50,005 bases of DNA, taken from NCBI RefSeq assembly GCF_900099765.1, contig NZ_FNDX01000045.1:1-50005 (forward strand), in the 5' to 3' direction. A program made the translations under genes and the position numbers. The notes under the pieces are model-generated. The model saw nothing but the letters and a program-made list of their open reading frames with translations. It did not search any database and was not told the origin of the DNA. Below, piece after piece: positions 16,124 through 23,716 of this stretch. The stretch's first letter is position 1, and every line of letters begins with the position of its first letter. This DNA comes from Paenibacillus typhae. GTDB lineage: Bacteria > Bacillota > Bacilli > Paenibacillales > Paenibacillaceae.

Positions 16124-16812
16124 AGATGCGGCCTTTCTGTCCACATGTACCCCAGACCGTAGACGGTTTTGATGTATTGCGGCGAGGCTGGGTCATCCTC
16201 AATTTTGGAGCGCAGCCGCTTTACGGCCACAGTCAGGGCATTCTCATCAACAAACTCTGCATCCTGTGACCAGATTTTATCGATTAACTGCTCTCTGCTC
16301 AAAACGTTGCCGGGGTTCGAGACCAGGATGTTCAGCAGCTTGAGCTCCGTTTTGCTGAAGGCCAGCGGTTCCTTATGTTTGTAGAATTCCAGTTTCCCGA
16401 AATCAAGGCTCAGCGGACCGAACGTAAGCACCTCGTCAGGCTGCGGGGCAGTCCGTTTGAGCACAGCCAACACTCTGGCCCGCAGCACCATCAGGCTGAA
16501 CGGTTTCGTTATATAATCGTCTCCCCCGAGGGCAAAACCGGTGACGATATCCGGCTCCATGTCGTTGGCGGTCAGAAAAATAACCGGGACCTGTGAGGTT
16601 CTCCGCAGCCGCTCGCAATAGTCCAGCCCGCTTCCGTCAGGCAGATTAATATCCAGCAGGATCAGATCGATCCGGGTTTCGGCAACAATCTGCTCAGCCA
16701 TAGCCAGTGTATAGGCCTGCTCAATCCGGAGGCCGTTCTGGGTTAGGGAGAGGGCGATGCCTTTGTTCAGGCTGCGGTCGTCTTCGACGATCAGTAAGGT
16801 TTTCAAGGGCAT
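16120..16812 (-). CDS. Response regulator, OmpR/PhoB family
   Basis: This 230-residue regulator has a receiver domain with acidic pair Asp11/Asp12, phosphoacceptor Asp54 in LLLDINLPDG, Thr81 and Lys103. A C-terminal winged helix (about 130-226) carries FSKTELKLLNILVSNPG and VDENALTVAVKRLRSKIE. It is the first gene of the minus-strand set regulator, kinase, ATPase, permease, and likely activates the transporter genes when the kinase is stimulated. The ATG follows AAAGGAG. It is divergent from the Lia/Psp-type operon across about 250 bases. Confidence 0.93.
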   Translation of the reverse strand: MPLKTLLIVEDDRSLNKGIALSLTQNGLRIEQAYTLAMAEQIVAETRIDLILLDINLPDGSGLDYCERLRRTSQVPVIFLTANDMEPDIVTGFALGGDDYITKPFSLMVLRARVLAVLKRTAPQPDEVLTFGPLSLDFGKLEFYKHKEPLAFSKTELKLLNILVSNPGNVLSREQLIDKIWSQDAEFVDENALTVAVKRLRSKIEDDPASPQYIKTVYGLGYMWTERPHL

Positions 16813-16997
16813 TGCTCCTTTAGATGGGTCGTATTTGCTTTATGTACGAAAAGGAAAGGGCAGGCTTTACTTCAATATTATGTACAGCGGCATAGGATCA
16901 CGCAAGCGGGATTAATCACATAAGAGTGGACCGGCAGTCTCCAGTCCGGTGCCCTCCCCGACTAAGGTCCAGTTCATAAAACCGTCCGCGGTCTGTT

Positions 16998-17024
16998 TTG
17001 AAAGTCTGCAGATTACCCTAGAAT
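16998..17024 (+). promoter_or_regulatory. Possible promoter of the Lia/Psp operon
   Basis: TTGAAA (16998-17003) and TAGAAT (17019-17024) are separated by 15 bases, which is short; shifting the -35 by one base to TTTGAA gives 16. Upstream, ACCGG and CCGGT flank AGTC-containing sequence (about 16930-16950), and another AGTCC-like element appears near 16960-16975. These could bind the LiaR-type regulator, but I cannot confirm a LiaR box. Confidence 0.35.
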
Positions 17025-17065
17025 AAAGCTATAAGAACGAGGTCAACGAAAGGCGGTGAGAAAAA

Positions 17066-17368
17066 ATGCAGAATAGAAAAGGTAACGGACTTGCTATTGC
17101 CCTGATTGTGATCGGAGCGGTTATGCTGCTAGGGGTACTGCCCCAACTGATTCACGGAGTTTTCGGAATCCTGTTCCCGGTACTGCTGGTAGCTCTCGGA
17201 TACTATGGAATTAAAAGCGGACGCAAAATTATCGGCTGGATCGTATTGTTCATCGGTGTTATGGCTTTGATCTCGAAGCTTTCCTGGATCATTGGACCAC
17301 TGCTCGGGGTTGCGCTGGTTGTCTGGGGCATCTCGGTGCTGAAGGGCAGAAGCGGTAGAACATACTAA
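17066..17368 (+). CDS. LiaI-like small membrane protein
   Basis: This 100-residue protein is almost entirely hydrophobic, with three or four transmembrane segments (about 9-30, 32-46, 54-70 and 74-92), a basic start and a basic C-terminus. It opens an operon with PspA-type proteins and a LiaF-LiaS-LiaR set, the place that LiaI holds in Bacillus subtilis, where it anchors LiaH at the membrane. Sequence identity with LiaI was not tested, so the name rests on topology and position. The ATG follows AGGCGG with good spacing. The PspA gene follows after 54 bases. Confidence 0.7.
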   Translation: MQNRKGNGLAIALIVIGAVMLLGVLPQLIHGVFGILFPVLLVALGYYGIKSGRKIIGWIVLFIGVMALISKLSWIIGPLLGVALVVWGISVLKGRSGRTY

Positions 17369-17422
17369 GAATACAGGCTACACAAGATTACTTAATAAGA
17401 AGCAGGGAGGGAACAGGAAATC

Positions 17423-18100
17423 ATGAGTGTTTTTCGGCGCATGAGGGATATTACCGTAGCTAATCTAAATGAACGACTGGAACAAAGCCAGGACCCGGTG
17501 AAGCTGATTGATCAGTTCTTGCACTCAACCCGTGAGGAGATCGCTGAAGCAGAACGGCTGTACCAGCAGTATGCTGCACATACGAAACAGCTGCAGGTGC
17601 AGGTGAATCAGGCAACGGCCATGAGAAACAAACGTGAGGAGCAGGCGCTGCTTGCACTCAAGGCCGGTGAAGACAATCTGGCAAAGATGGCTTTGCAGGA
17701 GAAAATTATCCACGAGGAAAAGCTGGAGCAGTACAGCGGGCTGCTGGAACAGAGCCAGGGATCGCTGTATGAGCTGGAAAGCCAGCTGAATGAACTGAAG
17801 GTCGAATACCAGACGGTGTATAACAAGCGCCAGTACTATGCGGCACGCATGGAGTCGCTGAGACTGCAGCAGCGCATGAACCAGCGGGCGGCTGCATACG
17901 GTAACGGCAGCGATGTTCCCAAGATGTTCGGACGGCTTGAAGACCGGATGAACGACTGGGAGCTGGAAGCGAAGAGTCTGCGGGATCTGCGCCGCATGGG
18001 CCAGGAATACGCAGTGCAGGCCGGCGAGACCGTAGCAACTGTATTGGAAAGAGAAATGGCTAAGCTCAAGGAGAAGCTTAACAATGGCGGAAAGGAGTAG
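17423..18100 (+). CDS. PspA/IM30 family protein (LiaH-like)
   Basis: This 225-residue, mostly coiled-coil protein is of the PspA/IM30 (ESCRT-III-like) superfamily. It begins with FRRMRDITVANLNERLEQSQDP, the amphipathic helix and start of helix 1, followed by LIDQFLHSTREEIAEAE. Long Glu/Gln/Lys-rich helices run from about residue 25 to 155, then a Gly/Asn-rich break and two more helices. These proteins form rings or rods that bind stressed membranes. It follows the LiaI-like gene, as liaH follows liaI. A second PspA gene lies two genes downstream. The C-terminus overlaps the ribosome site of the PspC gene. Confidence 0.9.
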   Translation: MSVFRRMRDITVANLNERLEQSQDPVKLIDQFLHSTREEIAEAERLYQQYAAHTKQLQVQVNQATAMRNKREEQALLALKAGEDNLAKMALQEKIIHEEKLEQYSGLLEQSQGSLYELESQLNELKVEYQTVYNKRQYYAARMESLRLQQRMNQRAAAYGNGSDVPKMFGRLEDRMNDWELEAKSLRDLRRMGQEYAVQAGETVATVLEREMAKLKEKLNNGGKE

Positions 18101-18104
18101 TGCT

Positions 18105-18584
18105 ATGACCCGGTTGTATCGTTCAACCCGCGACAAGGTAATGACAGGGCTGGCTGGAGGCTTGTCCGAGACACTCGGCATTGATTCTACCCTGTTCCGG
18201 ATTCTGCTGCTCGTCAGCATTCCCTTTACCGGAGGCGCGACCATACTTGTCTATTTCATCGCAGCACTGATCATTCCGAAGGAGCCGACGCAGTATAATC
18301 CGTTCGGTCCCGGACCGGGAGCACCCGGCGGACCTTATGGCGGCCATTACGGCGGTCCCGGATATGGTAGCGGACCGCAGGGCCCGCATGCACAGGGCGG
18401 CTACGGCGGACCTGGCGGACAGCCCGGCTACAACCCGAATCCGAGTTATAACAAAGCGAGTAGTTATCCCGGCCAGGATTCCGGCCTGGATGCGATGATG
18501 AAGGATATCGAGAAGAAGGCACTGCAGAAAGAAGTCGAAGAGCTGAAACAAAAACTTGCTAAATACGAGAAGGGAGAAGTGTAA
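18105..18584 (+). CDS. PspC-domain protein with Gly/Pro/Tyr-rich linker and C-terminal coiled coil
   Basis: The 159-residue protein starts with a PspC domain (about residues 1-62): LYRSTRDKVMTGLAGGLSETLGI, then one strong transmembrane stretch and IIPKEP. A low-complexity linker of about 50 residues rich in G, P and Y follows (about 65-118). It ends in a charged helix, MMKDIEKKALQKEVEELKQK, likely a coiled coil. In enterobacteria PspC is a membrane partner of PspA; here the coiled coil could meet one of the flanking PspA proteins. The ATG at 18105 lies seven bases after AAAGGAG; an ATG at 18084 inside the previous gene is less likely. Confidence 0.87.
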   Translation: MTRLYRSTRDKVMTGLAGGLSETLGIDSTLFRILLLVSIPFTGGATILVYFIAALIIPKEPTQYNPFGPGPGAPGGPYGGHYGGPGYGSGPQGPHAQGGYGGPGGQPGYNPNPSYNKASSYPGQDSGLDAMMKDIEKKALQKEVEELKQKLAKYEKGEV

Positions 18585-18587
18585 AAC

Positions 18588-19292
18588 ATGGGAGTATTTC
18601 AACGGATTAAGGATATGACAAAAGCGTCGGTAAACGACCTGCTGGATAAAGTAGAGGACCCGATCGTAATGCTGAACCAGTACCTGCGCGATATGGAGGC
18701 TGAAATCCACGAAGCAGAGGTTACTGTTGCCAAGCAGATGGCCAACGAGCGCCGCATGAAGCAGCGTGTTGAGGAAGCCGCCAAAATGTCCGGACAGCGC
18801 GGTGCCCAGGCTGAGCTGGCTCTGAAGAACGGGCAGGAAGAGGTTGCCCGCAAGCTGCTGGAAGAGAAAATCTATTTCGACCAGAAGCAGACTGAATACG
18901 GTGATCTTCACGCCCAGGCAGAAGTGCAGGCCAAAGAACTGGTACAGCAGCTGCATGACATGAAGGATGAGTTCTACAAGCTGCGCAACAAGCGCAACGA
19001 GCTGGTATCCCGCGCTCAAATGGCCAAGGCCAAGAAGCAGATGTCGCAGATCAGCAGCGTGCACTCCATTGAAAGCGGCAGCGCGTCCCTCGGCTTCCAC
19101 CGCATGGAAGAAAAGATCATGCAGCTTGAAGCTGAAGCCGATGTTATGCGTGCCCCTTACAGCCCTTCCTCCGGCTTGTACAACAAACCGGTTGACGCTG
19201 AGAAACAGCTCAAAGTGGAAGAGCAGCTTGCCGCTTTGAAGAGCAAATTGAATCCTCCAGCTTCACCGTCCCTGGATAAAAAAGAAGACTAA
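18588..19292 (+). CDS. pspA: Second PspA/IM30 family protein
   Basis: This 234-residue protein is of the PspA/IM30 family and closer to classical PspA than its upstream paralog: FQRIKDMTKASVNDLLDKVEDPIVMLNQYLRDME at the N-terminus, then long coiled-coil helices with EEVARKLLEEK, and a C-terminal part with LGFHRMEEKIMQLEAEADVM. It differs from the 17423 protein along most of its length, so this is an old duplication rather than a recent copy. It starts three bases after the PspC stop and is followed by a strong hairpin, separating it from liaFSR. Confidence 0.92.
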   Translation: MGVFQRIKDMTKASVNDLLDKVEDPIVMLNQYLRDMEAEIHEAEVTVAKQMANERRMKQRVEEAAKMSGQRGAQAELALKNGQEEVARKLLEEKIYFDQKQTEYGDLHAQAEVQAKELVQQLHDMKDEFYKLRNKRNELVSRAQMAKAKKQMSQISSVHSIESGSASLGFHRMEEKIMQLEAEADVMRAPYSPSSGLYNKPVDAEKQLKVEEQLAALKSKLNPPASPSLDKKED

Positions 19293-19337
19293 TCCCTGTT
19301 CCTAAAAGGCAGGCGGATATGATATGCTGAACAAGGT

Positions 19338-19378
19338 AAAAGCCATACGGTATGGGTCACCATACCGGTATGGCTTTT
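19338..19378 (+). terminator. Strong hairpin between pspA and liaF
   Basis: AAAAGCCATAC-GGTATGG pairs with CCATACC-GGTATGGCTTTT around a GTCA loop. The stem is long and flanked by A and T runs, so it can act in both directions. It should limit read-through from the PspA genes into liaFSR. Confidence 0.8.
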
Positions 19379-19484
19379 GTAGCGGGATACGATATAACGA
19401 ATCATTATTTGCGGATTATAGGTATTTTAACGTTGAAAATAAAGCAGAGGGATCTGATTCCTCTATTATTTATATAGTTTAGGT

Positions 19485-19553
19485 TTACGAAGTAAGTTTT
19501 GCTCCGCAAAACTTGGCAAATGCTTACGAAGACAGTTTTGCTCCGCAAAACTT
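19485..19553. repeat. Two direct copies of a 30-base palindromic repeat
   Basis: Copies at 19485-19514 and 19524-19553 are nearly identical (ttacgaag, four variable bases, then a hairpin AGTTTTGC-TCC-GCAAAACT). They are spaced by 39 bases and end just before the liaF ribosome site. Each forms a perfect 8-base stem. The unit looks like a small interspersed repeat; its role, if any, may be on transcript stability or attenuation before liaFSR. Confidence 0.8.
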
Positions 19554-19567
19554 TTAGGAGGTGCGCT

Positions 19568-20215
19568 ATGGATAAACGGAACCGTTTGATTGCCATCGGA
19601 CTGATTGGCGTGGGCTGCTTGATGATATTTGGCAAATGGATCGGATTTTTCTCCGTTGTCGCGCTCCTGTTCCTGCTGCTGGGGATTTACCGCACAACCT
19701 CAGGCAAAGTCAAGCAGGGCTACAAGCTGCTGGGAATCGGCGCAGTACTGCTGCTGCTGGATCATCTGCTGCTGGTGCTGGGCATCTGCCTGATTTCGCT
19801 TGGCGTGTTCTATGTCAAATCGAAACGGCTGCAGCAGGGCAAAGCGTTCATGCAGAAGCAGAGCTTCTCCTCCCGTTTTGACTGGGATCTGTCGCCCTGG
19901 GTGATGCGCAGCCTGAGTGCATGGCATGTCCTTGGCGAGGCTGATGTTGATCTTTCACTGGCGATCGCTGAGGATAAGGAAACCATCATGCTGTTTCAGG
20001 GAATATTCGGGGATATGGATATCCATCTGTCCGATGACTATGGCGTAGAGATTGAAGCCTTTGTGCTGTTCGGCTCGATCGAGTTCGGCAGCCACCGCGA
20101 TACGGGGATGATGAACCGGCTGAACTGGAAGTCTGCCAACTATGATACCAGCTCTAATAAGGTAAAGTTCAGCATTTCCTATCTGATGGGTGATCTGGAT
20201 CTAACCAAATCCTGA
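19568..20215 (+). CDS. liaF: LiaF-like membrane protein, regulator of the LiaRS system
   Basis: This 215-residue protein has four short hydrophobic segments in its first half (about 7-40 and 52-85) and a soluble C-terminal domain of the LiaF type (about 115-215), with FGDMDIHLSDDYGVEIEAFVLFGSIEFG. In Bacillus subtilis LiaF inhibits LiaS until cell-wall stress such as bacitracin or daptomycin occurs. The ATG at 19568 lies six bases after AGGAGG; upstream in-frame starts run through the repeat and are unlikely. liaS and liaR follow directly. The 275 bases before it hold a terminator and the direct repeats. Confidence 0.87.
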   Translation: MDKRNRLIAIGLIGVGCLMIFGKWIGFFSVVALLFLLLGIYRTTSGKVKQGYKLLGIGAVLLLLDHLLLVLGICLISLGVFYVKSKRLQQGKAFMQKQSFSSRFDWDLSPWVMRSLSAWHVLGEADVDLSLAIAEDKETIMLFQGIFGDMDIHLSDDYGVEIEAFVLFGSIEFGSHRDTGMMNRLNWKSANYDTSSNKVKFSISYLMGDLDLTKS

Positions 20216-20255
20216 CCGCTGCGTGGTATGTATTAAGAGAGGGAGGCTCCTGCAC

Positions 20256-21290
20256 GTGGATAAAAAGAACAGCAGCATGGTGACGCGCAGCATGGGTGAA
20301 GGGGCTTTATTCTCCTTTGTCATGCTGCTGGTTTTCTTGTACATTATGTATACATATGGTTATTTGAAGCCTTTCGAGAATTGGGAGATTGGAATCCGCA
20401 CCACTGTGACGCTCATCCTGCTGCCGGTGGTCTTCGGAGTCGGCTTTGGCTTCTTTCAGAGCTTCCGCTTCAAGCGCAGGCTGGAACGGCTGCGGGGAAC
20501 GCTGGTTGCCTGGGAGAAGGGCAACCTCACCCCGGCGATGCCGGTGCTCGGCAGCGATGAGCTGGGCAGGCTCGGCGAGCAGCTTGGCCGGATCAGCGGC
20601 AAGTGGGAGAACCAGGTGAACACCCTTCAGCGGCTGTCGACCAACAATGCGAAGCTGGCCGAGCAGGCGCGGGTGTCGGCGATTATCGAAGAGCGGCAGC
20701 GCCTGGCCCGCGAGCTGCATGATGCCGTGTCCCAGCAGCTGTTCGCCATTTCGATGACGGCGACGGCTGTGGGCCGGACGCTGGAGAAGGATTTTGACAA
20801 GGCCCAGCGGCAGATTGCCCTGATAGAGGAGATGGCTGCGGTAGCCCAGTCGGAGATGCGCGCGCTGCTGCTGCATCTGAGGCCGGTATATCTGGACGGT
20901 AAGGGACTTGAGCAGGGGCTGCAGGAGCTGATCAAAGAGCTGCAGATCAAGGTGCCGATGGAGATTATTTTTGAGATGGACCCGGATGTACAGCTGCTGA
21001 AGGGGGTTGAGAACCACCTCTTCCGCATTGTCCAGGAAGCCATCTCGAACACCCTGCGCCACGCCAAGGCAGAGAAGATGGAGATCCGGCTGCACCGGCG
21101 CGGTGACGCTGTAAGACTGACGCTGAGGGATGATGGTATAGGCTTTGAGATTGATGACAGCAAGCTGACCTCTTACGGTCTGTCGAATATGCAGGAGCGG
21201 ATTGCAGAAACCGGCGGCTCCATACAGTTTATTACAGCGCCCGGCAAAGGGATGCGGATTGAAATTACTGTACCGCTGGTCAATGAATAA
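20256..21290 (+). CDS. liaS: Sensor histidine kinase LiaS (NarL-type, HisKA_3)
   Basis: This 344-residue kinase has two transmembrane helices (about 17-36 and 46-67) separated by a loop of about ten residues, then a HAMP-like region. The HisKA_3 domain carries His155 in RQRLARELHDAVSQQLF. The ATPase domain shows NHLFRIVQEAISNTLRHA, DDGIGFE and YGLSNMQERIAETGG. The GTG at 20256 is nine bases after GGGAGG. It follows liaF and precedes liaR, with which it forms the cell-envelope-stress two-component system. The short loop fits sensing through LiaF rather than through its own external domain. Confidence 0.92.
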   Translation: MDKKNSSMVTRSMGEGALFSFVMLLVFLYIMYTYGYLKPFENWEIGIRTTVTLILLPVVFGVGFGFFQSFRFKRRLERLRGTLVAWEKGNLTPAMPVLGSDELGRLGEQLGRISGKWENQVNTLQRLSTNNAKLAEQARVSAIIEERQRLARELHDAVSQQLFAISMTATAVGRTLEKDFDKAQRQIALIEEMAAVAQSEMRALLLHLRPVYLDGKGLEQGLQELIKELQIKVPMEIIFEMDPDVQLLKGVENHLFRIVQEAISNTLRHAKAEKMEIRLHRRGDAVRLTLRDDGIGFEIDDSKLTSYGLSNMQERIAETGGSIQFITAPGKGMRIEITVPLVNE

Positions 21291-21306
21291 GGAGGCAAGG
21301 GCAACC

Positions 21307-21957
21307 ATGGAAACAGAAGAAATCAAGGTTCTGCTGGTGGATGATCATGAAATGGTGCGGATCGGACTTGCCGCAGTGCTTGGTACGGAAGACGGTATTG
21401 AGGTGGTCGGTGAAGCCGGCAGCGGTGAGGAAGGCATCCGGCTGGCCCAGGAATACAATCCGGATGTAGTGCTGATGGATCTGGTAATGGAGGGTATGGA
21501 CGGCATTGAGACAACCAAGAGGCTGCTCAAGCTGTATCCGGACTGCAAGGTTATCGTGCTGACCAGCTATCTGGACGATGAGAAGATGTATCCTGTCATT
21601 GAAGCCGGAGCGTTCAGCTATCTGCTGAAGACCTCGCGGGCCAGCGAAGTAGCGGATGCCATCCGTGCTGCAGCCAGAGGACAATCCGTACTGGAGTCCC
21701 AGGTCGCATCCAAAATGATGAACCGTTTCCGCAACAATGCCAAAGCGGAGGCTCCGGCTTACAAGGAGCTTACCGAACGCGAGATGGAGGTATTGAAGCT
21801 GCTGGCCCAGGGCAAATCCAACCAGGATATTGCCGACCAGCTGATCATCGGGATCAAGACGGTAAAGTTCCACGTTACCAACATTTTTGCCAAGCTGGGC
21901 GTCGAGGACCGGACCCAGGCGGCTATTTACGCCTATAAGAACGGGCTGGCGGAGTAA
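21307..21957 (+). CDS. liaR: Response regulator LiaR (NarL/FixJ family)
   Basis: This 216-residue regulator has a receiver domain with acidic pair Asp12/Asp13, phosphoacceptor Asp58 in VVLMDLVM, Thr86 and Lys108. A C-terminal LuxR-type helix-turn-helix (about 151-213) carries LTEREMEVLKLLAQGKSNQDIA and VKFHVTNIFAKLGVEDRTQA. The ATG at 21307 follows AAGGAGG; the longer frame from 21202 overlaps liaS. In relatives, phosphorylated LiaR activates the liaIH promoter, so the LiaI-like/PspA part of this cluster is its likely target. Confidence 0.93.
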   Translation: METEEIKVLLVDDHEMVRIGLAAVLGTEDGIEVVGEAGSGEEGIRLAQEYNPDVVLMDLVMEGMDGIETTKRLLKLYPDCKVIVLTSYLDDEKMYPVIEAGAFSYLLKTSRASEVADAIRAAARGQSVLESQVASKMMNRFRNNAKAEAPAYKELTEREMEVLKLLAQGKSNQDIADQLIIGIKTVKFHVTNIFAKLGVEDRTQAAIYAYKNGLAE

Positions 21958-22072
21958 CTTTGGCTCTCAACTACAGGCTAACCTCACCCTTTCAGGCTTG
22001 GTGGCTAAAGGGGTGAAATGAAGGGCAAAAATGCCTTTGATTTCAGCCTAACCAGGCTGCTTTTCGTAGTAT

Positions 22073-22205
22073 AAAGGGATTTATCCCACTAAATTAGCCT
22101 ATCTAAGCTTGAAATAGCCGAATTAAGGGGATTATTCCCTCTAATAAGTTCATCGAAGGTTAGTAGAGCCAACATAAAGGGATTATTCCCTCTATGTTGG
22201 CTTTT
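22073..22205. repeat. Three palindromic repeats (AAGGGATTATTCCC family) in a 465-base gap
   Basis: The 465 bases between liaR and the next gene hold no gene but several hairpins. Three related units, each an AAGGGA-TTA-TCCC type palindrome ending in a CTA, occur at 22073-22092, 22125-22143 and 22176-22194. The last is embedded in a larger stem, AGCCAACATA (22167-22176) with TATGTTGGCT (22193-22202), followed by TTTGTG. A further hairpin, AAGGGC with GCCTTT, lies near 22021-22038. Together these look like short interspersed palindromic repeats; the last can also end the liaR transcript. Confidence 0.7.
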
Positions 22206-22389
22206 GTGCATTGAGGCGTATTCGCTCTTGCGACGGATAATAGGCACATTGCAATACTCACGGTTCAAGTTCAGGTCCGGAGCCTGTTGTGTGCACACTA
22301 AATCCTAATACCCTGTAAGTTTTGGACTTTAGCGGAGTTTCTAGCATGCATGTATATCTTCTCCTGAATCAGGCTATCCTTTCTAGTAG

Positions 22390-23382
<993 letters not shown>

Positions 23383-23443
23383 TGGATGGAGCTTTGCACA
23401 AGCCTCGTCATAATCCGCCGTAATTCAGCATATCCTACAGAAT

Positions 23444-23481
23444 GCTCCGCAAAACCGGGCTCCGCGTTTGCGGAGCTTTTT
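23444..23481 (+). terminator. Terminator after the YwmB-like gene
   Basis: GCTCCGCAAA pairs with TTTGCGGAGC and is followed by TTTTT. The 334-base gap to zwf otherwise holds a small GCCGT/ACGGC hairpin (23651-23664) and a Fur-like site. Confidence 0.85.
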
Positions 23482-23667
23482 GCCGGAAGGTATAATATGT
23501 AAGTGTAGCAGCAGCTGTTGCTCCGGCAGCAGACTATAAGCTTCGGTATGAAAAAGGATAAGAAAGTTTAATGGAAAATTGCGAAATCCCGAGAAAAACT
23601 GTCAGGAATGTGATAGCATCCTTACGGTGAATATGATAAAATGACATCACGCCGTGCTACGGCACGA

Positions 23668-23682
23668 TGAGAATGATTGTCA
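23668..23682. promoter_or_regulatory. Fur-box-like site upstream of zwf
   Basis: TGAGAATGATTGTCA matches the 7-1-7 Bacillus Fur box TGATAAT-N-ATTATCA at all but two positions. It lies 35 bases before the zwf start. Related PerR or Zur boxes are similar, so the regulator is uncertain, and a chance match is possible. Confidence 0.35.
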
Positions 23683-23716
23683 ACTAACTATATTACATAC
23701 AGAGAGATGAGGAGCC

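Noticed and set aside
20307..21326. 339-codon open frame antisense to liaS
   Set aside because: It is opposite a clear histidine kinase with all its motifs; composition is that of a shadow frame.
22021..22205. CRISPR-like repeat array after liaR
   Set aside because: The repeats are palindromic, vary in sequence and number only three, with irregular spacing and no cas genes nearby.
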